From an uncultured Eubacterium sp. (GTDB lineage: Bacteria; Bacillota; Clostridia; Lachnospirales; Lachnospiraceae), in NCBI GenBank assembly GCA_910580075.1, contig CAJTVR010000103.1, positions 1 through 14,790 on the forward strand: a stretch of 14,790 nucleotides of DNA. Direction: 5' to 3'. The notes under the pieces are model-generated. The model was not told the DNA's origin. It saw only the letters and a list, made by a program, of their open reading frames with translations, and searched no databases. The position numbers and the translations under genes were made by a program. This document shows, in pieces, positions 7,756-14,180 of this stretch (its first letter is position 1; every line of letters begins with the position of its first letter).

Positions 7756-8814
7756 CTAGTCCGCAATAACAAAAGACGCCTGTCCGGTCTTTCTGCTTTT
7801 TTTCAGTTTCACTGACTGCGGCTTGCTCCAGCTTCCGTAATAGATTTTCTTTCCAGCTTTTTTATAGGTTCTGACTTTTATAAACATCTGCTTTGTACCA
7901 GTCTTATATTTTGTTAGAATCAGCCCTGTTTTTTTCGTCTTTTTTCTGCTTTGTCCAGAAAATTTCTTATTGTAAGCAATTGCATATTCATAACCATCTG
8001 CTGTTTTTTCCGGCTTCCACTGTATACGCACACCGTTTTTCTGCCAGACTGCTTTTGTAATTTTTCCCTTATGCGGCACTGCAGTAAGACTTATCCTGCG
8101 GACGGCAGCTTTATAACCATTCCCTCCGGCAGCTTTGATTTTAACCGATACCGGACCATAACCTTTAACCGTAACTTTACCATTAGTGTTTACCGAAAGG
8201 ATTTTGGTGTTACTGCTTTGATAGGTTAGTTTACCGGTTCCGGTTGTCCTTGCATTCAGCAAAAACGATGAGCCGTAAGCTGTCTTTCCTTTTTTGATGG
8301 CAGATGAGCTATAAGTGATTTTCTGGGAAACAGAAGTACCCTCTGAGCCATACAGCAAAACACTCCCGATTACCTGACAGCCGTTCAGATCAGGAAATTT
8401 ATCAGAAGCAATAATTTCAGCACCGGCACCCATTCTGCCAGGTTTTACACTGAATTTAACCTCAATCCCATCTGCGGCTTCATATATTTCGCCGGTACGT
8501 TTATAAACCGTGACTGTAATCTTCGTACTGCTTGTACTGTCAGCTTTCAGCATGGGAAATTCTATGTCCATAAGCAGCACAAAATCAGTTTCAATGGCTT
8601 TATTCAATTCTTTTCCTTTAACACGTACGGTCATCTCTTGCGTTTTTTCTGCATCCTTTTTTGCGGTACGCAAATGCTGTCTTCCATCGTTTTTGTCTAT
8701 AACTGACTGCTTTGACACCATACTGCCGCCTATCGCTGTACCCGCATCAGTCCTTACTGCCATTCCAAACAGAACTGCCAGTGAAACAACCGCTGCTGCT
8801 AATTTTTTTATCAT
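7756..8814 (-). CDS. Secreted Ig-like and fibronectin III-like protein
   Basis: This 352-residue protein has a signal peptide (residues 1-24, cleaved near TDA). Next come a domain of unknown type (about 55-160), a BIG_2-like domain (about 165-245; GKLTYQSSNTKILSVNTNGKVTVKGYG) and a Lys-rich fibronectin III-like domain (about 250-340; GVRIQWKPEKTADGYEYAIAYNKKF ... IKVRTYKKAGKKIYYGSWSK). This domain order is common in surface or secreted proteins of gut Clostridia. No cell-wall anchor motif is seen. The ATG at 8814 lies about 13 nt after GGAGG, a long spacing, so expression may be modest. It starts 37 nt after the stop of the upstream ricin/C39-like gene, which suggests one transcript. Adhesion or polysaccharide binding is possible but not shown. 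Confidence 0.8.
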   Translation of the reverse strand: MIKKLAAAVVSLAVLFGMAVRTDAGTAIGGSMVSKQSVIDKNDGRQHLRTAKKDAEKTQEMTVRVKGKELNKAIETDFVLLMDIEFPMLKADSTSSTKITVTVYKRTGEIYEAADGIEVKFSVKPGRMGAGAEIIASDKFPDLNGCQVIGSVLLYGSEGTSVSQKITYSSSAIKKGKTAYGSSFLLNARTTGTGKLTYQSSNTKILSVNTNGKVTVKGYGPVSVKIKAAGGNGYKAAVRRISLTAVPHKGKITKAVWQKNGVRIQWKPEKTADGYEYAIAYNKKFSGQSRKKTKKTGLILTKYKTGTKQMFIKVRTYKKAGKKIYYGSWSKPQSVKLKKSRKTGQASFVIAD

Positions 8815-8851
8815 CTTAGTTCAGTATCCTCCATTTTTCATCCGCTTCATC

Positions 8852-10377
8852 TTATTTTTTTGCCAGAAGTTTAACATAGGAAACTTTTAGCTTTCCCTTA
8901 AATTCAGATTCTTTCAGCCATCTGTATCCTTTTTCCTTTGTTCCCCTTCCAGAAGATTTATAAGAATCTAAAATCAGATATTTTCCGCTGCTCTTATCAT
9001 AAGCTGCAAGCGCCATTAAATGGCCTGGAACATGGATAACCGTAGTCCCTCCGTTTTGGAGGTGGGAACGGGCATCCCTGACACTGCTCCTGCTTCCAGA
9101 ATATTTAAACCCATAGTCCTCCCCGCATTCATCTGCAAACGCCTTATACAGACCTGAAGAAGTACCGCTTCCATTTATCCTGTAGCCATTGTCTACAGAC
9201 CATTCTGCCAGTTTGGACGGCTCTATAAAATTCCCAGTCATATAATATACAGCATTGACATATGACAGTACCCCGCAGCCAGCACTGGACAAGTCCGCTT
9301 TTTTGCCGCCTGGTCCTTTGCCGTAAGAAACGCCTGCCCACCTTTTATCCTTCTGGCTGAATACTGTAACTGATTTATTCTGTGAGTTCCCCTTCGCCGG
9401 AACTGTCTTCACCAGTTTAAACTTCTGGGCTGCTGAGCCATTCGGCTGATAAACCTGGATATTTGTACCATTAGCTGCCGTGCCCCCTGACACATCCGCC
9501 ATCTTTCCATTGCACTTGCACATAAGTGAATAATATCCATTGCCTGCACTTTTCAGCTTCCACCGCTGTGCATTCGAATTATTTGATGCATACTGCCGGA
9601 TATTTGTACCGTCCGCAGAAGCTCCCCCTGCACAGTCTACGGCTTTGCCGCTGTTTACATTCCTGATCGTATAATATCCATCCTGGTTGTAAGTAAATTC
9701 AAACTTCTGGGCATTTGTGCCGTTATCCCGGTATAGCTGAAGATTCGCACCGCTGGCGGCCGAAGCACTGTCTATATCCCACACATACCTGCTGCTGACT
9801 GCTGATACTACTTTATACGTTCCGTCTGATACCGGCCTGGCAGCACTGCCTGTACCGTCCTGTTCACCGGCAATCCCCCCATCTTATAGCCGCCTGATAC
9901 CGGATAGATTACCTGTTTATAGTCTCCGGATTCAGACAGCTTATAACAGGTATCCCCTGCAGATACAGAGCCACAGGCTTCTTTCCCATCTGCACGCTTA
10001 TAGGCTGTAACCCAGGTTTTCTGCGTCCACTTTTCTGCTGCCCCGTTCGCAATGTTATAATTTGTAAATTCTTTTCTTGCAAACCATGCCGTTCTCGTTC
10101 CCCCGCTGACCGGATATTTTACCTGGACAGCATTTCCGCTTATTTTCAGTATCCTGCACTCATCCGTCCGACAGTCAATATAGCCGCCCGTTTTTGTCCT
10201 CAGGTCTGCTGCTGTACAGGCATATACCCGGCCTGCAGACTTCAGGGTATAGCATAAGACCGGCCTGCCGGATGAAATCGATGGCAGAGATACTGATGCA
10301 CACAATGGCACAGCCCATGCAATACACAGCACAGCTGCCAGCAGCAGCATTATTTGTTTCTTTATTTTCATGATCAT
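8852..10377 (-). pseudogene. Secreted SH3-like / ricin-type lectin / C39-like cysteine peptidase, frameshifted at a G6 run
   Basis: Two frames form one secreted protein of about 500 residues. ATG 10377 follows GGGAGGAG; a signal peptide ends near LCA, then two SH3-like repeats each end in YPVSGG (RTAWFAR and YKMGG). The frame breaks at the six C of the plus strand, 9875-9880; seven would give MGGIAGEQDGTGSAARPVSDGTYKVV and continue without interruption. The second part has a ricin-type beta-trefoil with three QxW-like repeats (AQKFEF, AQRWKL, AQKFKL). A C39-like peptidase (Peptidase_C39_2 type) follows, with Gln (FSQKD), Cys (SSAGCGVL), His (VPGHLMAL) and Asp (ILDSY) in order. It is not the C39 domain of a bacteriocin exporter. 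The SH3/lectin parts suggest cell-wall or glycan targets. As read, only the non-catalytic first part would be made. Confidence 0.88.
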
Positions 10378-10655
10378 ATTCTCCTCCCTCATCAGACATC
10401 CTGTAAATGATAAAATAATCGTTCCTTCTAATCCCGCCTGTTATGTTTTGCTCCCGATACCCTTTCTTCCGTTCCAGCAGGCAGCTCTGTACAGACTCCA
10501 ATCCGAAAAATTTCCCCTATTAAAAACCACCCCTTTCTCAATTCTTTTTAACTCATATTATGCCAGCGGACAGCTTCATCCATCTGATTTTTATGCGCTG
10601 TGCGTAAAGCAGACTCTTATTTTACTGCAAATATTTTTCTGCAATGCCAGACTTA

Positions 10656-10679
10656 TATCAAAAAGTGTACTTTGTGATA
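10656..10679. repeat. 24-bp near-palindrome, copy 1
   Basis: The sequence begins TATCAAAAAGTG and ends TACTTTGTGATA; it is symmetric about GTGTAC-like central bases apart from a few positions. It matches the reverse complement of the element at 10935-10958 at 22 of 24 positions. It could be an operator for a dimeric regulator, or a duplicated hairpin. Confidence 0.5.
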
Positions 10680-10928
10680 GCAGCGGCGTATATTTCTGGC
10701 GGAAGAAAAGCAGTGAAAAACTTCTGCAGATGCAGGCCAGTCTCTATCCGTTATTTATGTTCGTAATGACACAATTAGAATTGCGGCTTTAAGTATTGAT
10801 TACCCGGACGCCGGGCTGAGACACATTTTCCTTTTTCTGTTCCTCCTGCGAACAGTAAGATAAATGTATGCAAATTTATTCAAAAACCTTGCATCTACAC
10901 CAATAATATGTTAAATTTAGGTAGAAAC

Positions 10929-10964
10929 AAAAACTATCAAAAAGTACACCTTTTGATAGTTTTT
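10929..10964. terminator. Perfect 14-bp hairpin, probable terminator
   Basis: AAAAACTATCAAAA (10929-10942) pairs exactly with TTTTGATAGTTTTT (10951-10964) across an 8-base loop, with T-runs on both sides so that it could act in either direction. On the minus strand it begins five bases after the TGA of the gene remnant at 10969, the expected place for an intrinsic terminator. The stem is AT-rich and therefore weak. Confidence 0.6.
10935..10958. repeat. 24-bp near-palindrome, copy 2 (inverted)
   Basis: This is the core of the hairpin above. Read on the minus strand it starts TATCAAAAGGTG and ends TACTTTTTGATA, differing from copy 1 at two positions. Two copies 256 bases apart, in opposite orientation, suggest a repeated protein-binding site or a small duplicated element. 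Confidence 0.5.
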
Positions 10965-10968
10965 TACA

Positions 10969-11060
10969 TCATTTTCCCTTGAAAAATCCGGCATTTCCGC
11001 ATTCTACGGTAAAAATCGGCGCACTCATCTCCGTCCTTTCCAGCACTTCTTCAAAAGAAG
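10969..11060 (-). pseudogene. 3' remnant of an unrecognised gene
   Basis: Reading leftward, a short open frame ends SFEEVLERTEMSAPIFTVECGNAGFFKGK followed by TGA at 10969-10971 and, at once, the hairpin terminator. The composition looks coding, but there is no start: a stop interrupts it, and the adjacent frame reading AVQETAGIDIFIDKQS suggests an older frameshift near 11055-11060. The parent family is not recognised. Confidence rests mainly on the stop-plus-terminator arrangement. Confidence 0.35.
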
Positions 11061-11127
11061 GACTGCTTATCTATAAAAATATCTATCCCAGCTGTTTCCT
11101 GCACTGCTATACGTTTCCAAATAGAGA

Positions 11128-11156
11128 TTGACATAAATTTCATAAAGCAATATGAT
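11128..11156 (+). promoter_or_regulatory. Sigma-A promoter of the cupin gene
   Basis: TTGACA at 11128-11133 and TATGAT at 11151-11156 are separated by exactly 17 bases. Transcription should start near 11163, leaving a short leader with the AAGGAGA ribosome binding site before ATG 11190. Confidence 0.85.
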
Positions 11157-11189
11157 TATTTCAAATACCAGATAAGGAGAGTAACTGAG

Positions 11190-11534
11190 ATGCAGGAGTT
11201 TATTACACCACCAAACCATAGAGGTTTTTCCGCTAAAAGGCTTTTTGATGAAAATGGCAGAATCAAATGGGGCGCAATTGCCTATATTGAAAAAGGCGGC
11301 GGCGGTCCAGAGGGAAACCATATACATAGTGATAATCATATTTTTATTGTAGCTGATGGCGAAGCAAAAGTTGTTCTTGATGACATGGAAGTAATTGTCA
11401 GAAAAAATGAATCTTTTTTCGTAGATGGCATGATACCTCATTCCATCTGGAATAACGCAGATCAGACAACGGTAGTAATTAAAATTTCTACAGAGAGGGA
11501 ACACAAAAAAACGGCAAATACAGATCTTCTATAG
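11190..11534 (+). CDS. Small single-domain cupin
   Basis: This 114-residue protein is a single cupin barrel. Motif 1 is seen as His44-x-His46 with His50 and Gly57 (NHIHSDNHIFIVADGEAKV), and motif 2 as Pro83-His84 with Asn88 (GMIPHSIWNN). His44, His46, His50 and His84 are plausible metal ligands; a His replaces the usual Glu or Gln of motif 1. The start is supported by AAGGAGA and a consensus promoter. Small cupins of this type act as metal-dependent enzymes, isomerases or sugar/ligand sensors, and the substrate cannot be read from sequence. It is a single-gene unit, convergent with the Uma2 gene, and ends at a shared hairpin. The gene has no visible damage. Confidence 0.88.
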   Translation: MQEFITPPNHRGFSAKRLFDENGRIKWGAIAYIEKGGGGPEGNHIHSDNHIFIVADGEAKVVLDDMEVIVRKNESFFVDGMIPHSIWNNADQTTVVIKISTEREHKKTANTDLL

Positions 11535-11536
11535 AT

Positions 11537-11580
11537 AAGAATGGGTGAAAAGCTAGAAAATAAGCTTTTCACCCATTCTT
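11537..11580. terminator. Bidirectional terminator between cupin and Uma2 genes
   Basis: AAGAATGGGTGAAAAGCT (11537-11554) pairs perfectly with AGCTTTTCACCCATTCTT (11563-11580) over an 8-base loop: an 18-bp stem flanked by T-runs on the plus side. It begins three bases after the cupin stop. On the minus strand the last nine codons of the Uma2 gene lie inside the hairpin. Confidence 0.85.
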
Positions 11581-12125
11581 TGTAGAATTTCAGAAAAATC
11601 AATTTCTAAATTTTCAAATATTCCAGCTTTCACCTTATCTGAAAATGAAAATTCCTCCATAGTTTCCCGTTCAAAACTATATACCATAATACGGTCTTTC
11701 TCAGTATCAGCAATCCAGTATTCTCTGACGCCTGCCGTTCCATATTTCAGCATTTTTTTATTATAATCATGTGCCCTGCTGCCAGGTGAAACAACCTCGA
11801 TTACCCAGTCCGGTGCGCCTTTGCAGCCCTCGTCTGTGAGTTTGTTTTTATCACAGATAACACAAATATCCGGTTCCAGATATACCGTGTTATCTGCATT
11901 TAAAAACACAGCAAACGGAGCCGGAAATACCTGGCAGGAGCCATTGTGCTTTCCTATAAAATCCCTGATTCTATAGGATAATTCCATTACCACATACTGG
12001 TGTTTCATACCTGGTGCAGACATCATATATAAATCCCCGTCTATCAGCTCTGCCCTTTCCCCATCTGGTAATGCATAAATATCATCTATTGTATAACATC
12101 TGCTTAGCTGTTTTGCCGTATCCAT
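11553..12125 (-). CDS. Uma2-family (DUF820) PD-(D/E)XK nuclease-like protein
   Basis: This 190-residue protein has the full Uma2 fold pattern: YTIDDIYALPDGERAELIDGDLY near the start (Glu26), the SAPGMKHQ turn with His42, EPDICVI with Asp86, and APDWVIEVVSPGSRAHDYNKKMLKY with Glu110. It ends with VREYWIAD and a short strand-rich tail. Asp86 and Glu110 correspond to the PD-(D/E)XK acidic residues. Biological function of the family is poorly known; members are frequent in cyanobacteria and scattered in Clostridia. I chose ATG 12125 because a G-rich ribosome binding site (AAAGGGGGGGG) ends about 8 nt upstream; GTG at 12134 overlaps that run. The C-terminal codons form one arm of the shared terminator. 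Confidence 0.9.
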   Translation of the reverse strand: MDTAKQLSRCYTIDDIYALPDGERAELIDGDLYMMSAPGMKHQYVVMELSYRIRDFIGKHNGSCQVFPAPFAVFLNADNTVYLEPDICVICDKNKLTDEGCKGAPDWVIEVVSPGSRAHDYNKKMLKYGTAGVREYWIADTEKDRIMVYSFERETMEEFSFSDKVKAGIFENLEIDFSEILQRMGEKLIF

Positions 12126-12204
12126 CTGCTGCACCCCCCCCTTTAGAATCTATGAAACAAATTTTATTTTCATAGCTATCCCACACTAATATTCTCTTTT
12201 CCAC
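12082..12204 (-). CDS. Possible 40-residue peptide overlapping the Uma2 start
   Basis: GTG at 12204 lies 7 nt after AGGAG and opens a 40-residue frame (EKRILVWDSYENKICF ... KTAKQMLYNR) that runs 44 nt into the Uma2 gene in another frame. The ribosome binding site is good and the codon use is normal, so it may be a leader peptide coupled to Uma2 translation. It may equally be a chance frame. No family is recognised. Confidence 0.35.
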   Translation of the reverse strand: MEKRILVWDSYENKICFIDSKGGGAADGYGKTAKQMLYNR

Positions 12205-12233
12205 GTTATTCTCCTGCAAATTCTTATTTATTA

Positions 12234-12738
12234 TTACGTTCCAAACGGGCAGGCAGCCATGCAAAGACCGCAAGCATTTTTTTCCCATGCGTTTTAACAT
12301 AGATACTTCTCTTTTCATTACATAACTGATAATCTATTATATCACTACTTAATGAGCTGATATTCCATTGCTCATCATGCAATGCTTTATGTGGACAAAC
12401 ATCAACATATTTTTTACAATTTTCAGGACAATTACTCTTTAAGATTTTGTTACCATAAACAAATTTCTCATTTATTAAGATTACAGATAGTCTTACTCTT
12501 GGTCCATATTTTTCTGTAATAACAACATCATTTTTTCCAATACTTTTTTTGCATCTTGAATGCCCTTTTCAAATTTCTCTTCAGAATATGTTTCGATTGT
12601 AAGCTGTTCCCCTTAAGGTACTGCAAATACTAAAGCAGATTTATATGTACTTGCATATTCACTATATGCAATACTTGTAAATCCATAAATAACTTCTGGA
12701 TATTCTAAAAATATATTGCGAATATTTTTTTCCACCAT
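12234..12738 (-). pseudogene. Epoxyqueuosine reductase (QueG)-like [4Fe-4S] protein, degraded
   Basis: ATG 12738 follows GAGG and starts MVEKNIRNIFLEYPEVIYGF, then YKSALVFAVP, an in-frame TAA, and GEQLTIETYSEEKFEKGIQ in the same frame. At 12531-12536 the frame changes and continues NDVVITEKYGPRVRLSVILINEKFVYGNKILKSN, followed by a cluster motif CPENCKKYVDVCPHKAL and a second one, ACGLCMAACPFGT, with TAA at 12234-12236. The second needs one more A in the A7 run at 12277-12283. Relatives have about 50 more residues between VLEK and NDVV, including LGWIGKND; the joining bases ATTGGAAAA fit a deletion between short repeats. In the first cluster motif one expected Cys is Tyr. The product is certainly non-functional. 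A group II intron lies 38 nt upstream. Confidence 0.85.
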
Positions 12739-12776
12739 GTAAACTACCTCACAAACTATTTTCCAGTTGTTCTCTA

Positions 12777-12810
12777 GTAGATATGGGGATTACTCCCCAT
12801 ACCCCTATAC
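12777..12810 (-). ncRNA. Group II intron domain VI and 3' splice end
   Basis: On the minus strand TATGGGGA and TCCCCATA form an 8-bp stem closed by a GTAA (GNRA-type) loop, with an outer GTA/TAC pairing. It directly follows domain V and ends CTAC, matching the AY 3' end of group II introns. The exact branch-point A cannot be fixed by eye. Confidence 0.7.
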
Positions 12811-12812
12811 AA

Positions 12813-12843
12813 AACCGTACGTGCGCTACTAACGCATACGGCT
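12813..12843 (-). ncRNA. Group II intron domain V (catalytic)
   Basis: Read on the minus strand, AGCCGTATGCG and CGCACGTACGGTT form the expected hairpin with the catalytic AGC triad at the 5' side, a two-base bulge and a short TTAGTAG terminal loop. The length (about 31-34 nt) and position 20 nt after the reverse transcriptase stop are as expected. No disruption is visible, so splicing competence is plausible. Confidence 0.85.
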
Positions 12844-12863
12844 TTTCACTTTACATTCATATG

Positions 12864-14180
12864 TTATCTACCTAGCAAACTCACCCTGATTTGTGGCCGT
12901 ATTAATGGAAAAGTTCTCAATAGTCCTTTGGTGAAAGCTTCCCATGTATAGCTCCTTCTTTGGCTTCTGCGGTTCAGCCACTTAAACAGCAACATCTTTG
13001 TATTGTGCAGATACAGGCACATTTCCTCCATGTTATCTGTCACTCCATAATACTGGTAATGTCCTCTTAGTTTGGCATTTACCATCCTGAATATCCATTC
13101 CAGCGGCATATCCCTGTGACTCTTTATCCACTCTTTCATCGCCTTTGTCTTGCTGCATAGTTTCTTACGGCTTGTCTTTACTTTGCACCGGAAAAAGCGT
13201 TTCTTTGCATCCGCTCCACAGTAAAATGTAAATCCCAGAAAGTCAAATGTCCCTGGCTTCCCTTCGCCTCTCCTTTTCCTGTCTTCCTCCGCAAATCTTC
13301 CAAATTCCAGTATTCTAGTCTTCTCTTCCGCCAGCTCCAGCCCATATTTGGCAAACCGTTCCTCCAGCCTCTGACGGAATACTTCTGCCTCATACTTTTT
13401 CTGAAAACAGCAGACAAAATCATCAGCATAGCGTACTAGATAACTCTCTCCCCTACACTGTCTCTTCACAATCACATCAAACCAGTTATCCAGCACATAA
13501 TGCAGGTATATATTCGCCAATATTGGACTCGCCCCATTTCCCTGCGGTGCCCCCCTTTCACTGTCAAGATACCTGCCGTCTTCCATGATTCCCGCTTTCA
13601 GAAATTTCCCTATGATTCCAAGGAATTTTCTGTCCGCTATGTCATGTGCCAGCATCTTCATCAGCCATTCGTGGTTTACATTGTCAAAGAATCCTCTGAT
13701 GTCTGCCTCTACCACATAATTTGTCTTCTGATACCTCACTGTCTCAACGACCTTCTTTACTGCCTTGTGGCAATTCCGGTTTGGTCTGAACCCATAGCTC
13801 TTGTCATAAAACTTCGGCTCATAAATCTGTTCCAGTATCTGTGCAATTGCGTTTTCCACCAGTTTATCCTCGTAACAGGATATACCCAGCGGCCTCATTT
13901 TGCCTTTTGTCTCTTTCGGAATATAAACCCGTCTTGTTGGATTTGGGCTGTAGCTTCCGCTCTTCATTCTCTTTACAAGATTCTCAAGGTTTTCTTCCAG
14001 ATTCCGTCCATATTCTTCTTTTGTCACTCTGTCTATGCCGCTGGCCTTGTTCTTATCCATAGCCTTATGGATTGCTTTCAGGCTTCCAGCATTGATATAT
14101 GACGCCAGATTCTGGACTTTTCCATCTGTTGCGTTCGCTTTTGCGATGTTATATTGTATTCCAAGTAATTCATTTATCAC
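12864..14180 (-). CDS. ltrA: Group II intron reverse transcriptase/maturase (no endonuclease domain)
   Basis: This 438-residue protein helps fold its intron and copies it into DNA during retrohoming. The finger region has RRVYIPKETKGKMRPLGIS (about 83-101) and the palm SYGFRPNRNCHKA. The first catalytic Asp is Asp160 (VVEADIRGFFDNV), the RT-4 block is APQGNGASPILANIYLHYVLDNWF (211-234), and YADD lies at 251-254. Domain X follows (WIFRMVNAKLRGHYQYYGVT) with a short basic tail and no HNH endonuclease, so it resembles endonuclease-lacking classes; I do not assign a class. RT-4 has GNGAS where most relatives have GGxxS. I chose GTG 14180 because AAAGGAG lies about 9 nt upstream; the frame stays open to 14252 without such a site. 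Confidence 0.92.
   Translation of the reverse strand: MINELLGIQYNIAKANATDGKVQNLASYINAGSLKAIHKAMDKNKASGIDRVTKEEYGRNLEENLENLVKRMKSGSYSPNPTRRVYIPKETKGKMRPLGISCYEDKLVENAIAQILEQIYEPKFYDKSYGFRPNRNCHKAVKKVVETVRYQKTNYVVEADIRGFFDNVNHEWLMKMLAHDIADRKFLGIIGKFLKAGIMEDGRYLDSERGAPQGNGASPILANIYLHYVLDNWFDVIVKRQCRGESYLVRYADDFVCCFQKKYEAEVFRQRLEERFAKYGLELAEEKTRILEFGRFAEEDRKRRGEGKPGTFDFLGFTFYCGADAKKRFFRCKVKTSRKKLCSKTKAMKEWIKSHRDMPLEWIFRMVNAKLRGHYQYYGVTDNMEEMCLYLHNTKMLLFKWLNRRSQRRSYTWEAFTKGLLRTFPLIRPQIRVSLLGR

Larger units (their letters stand above)
10393..11127. other. Mostly non-coding interval with palindromes and a gene remnant
   Basis: About 735 bases lie between the ricin/C39-like gene and the cupin promoter. 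An open frame on the plus strand reaches 10792 but starts antisense to the secreted gene, has no good ribosome binding site and resembles no family I know. The first ~130 bases should hold the promoter of the minus-strand secreted operon, but I see no convincing -35/-10 pair. The hairpin, palindromes and 3' gene remnant in the right half are listed separately. Confidence 0.5.

Noticed and set aside
7398..8890. Plus-strand frames opposite the secreted-protein genes
   Set aside because: Phe/Cys-rich shadows of the minus-strand genes with no ribosome binding sites.
8852..9350. C39 domain as evidence of a bacteriocin exporter
   Set aside because: It is secreted behind a signal peptide and a lectin domain, with no ABC membrane or ATPase domain, so it is a stand-alone C39-like peptidase.
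10370..10792. 140-residue plus-strand frame between the ricin/C39-like gene and the cupin
   Set aside because: Starts antisense to the secreted gene's signal peptide, has no good ribosome binding site and no recognisable family; kept only as an uncertain part of the interval.
11067..11504. 145-residue minus-strand frame over the cupin
   Set aside because: Antisense to a cupin with intact metal motifs and a consensus promoter; Cys/Tyr/Phe-rich shadow.
13500..14102. 200-residue plus-strand frame over the reverse transcriptase
   Set aside because: Antisense shadow of the intron protein.
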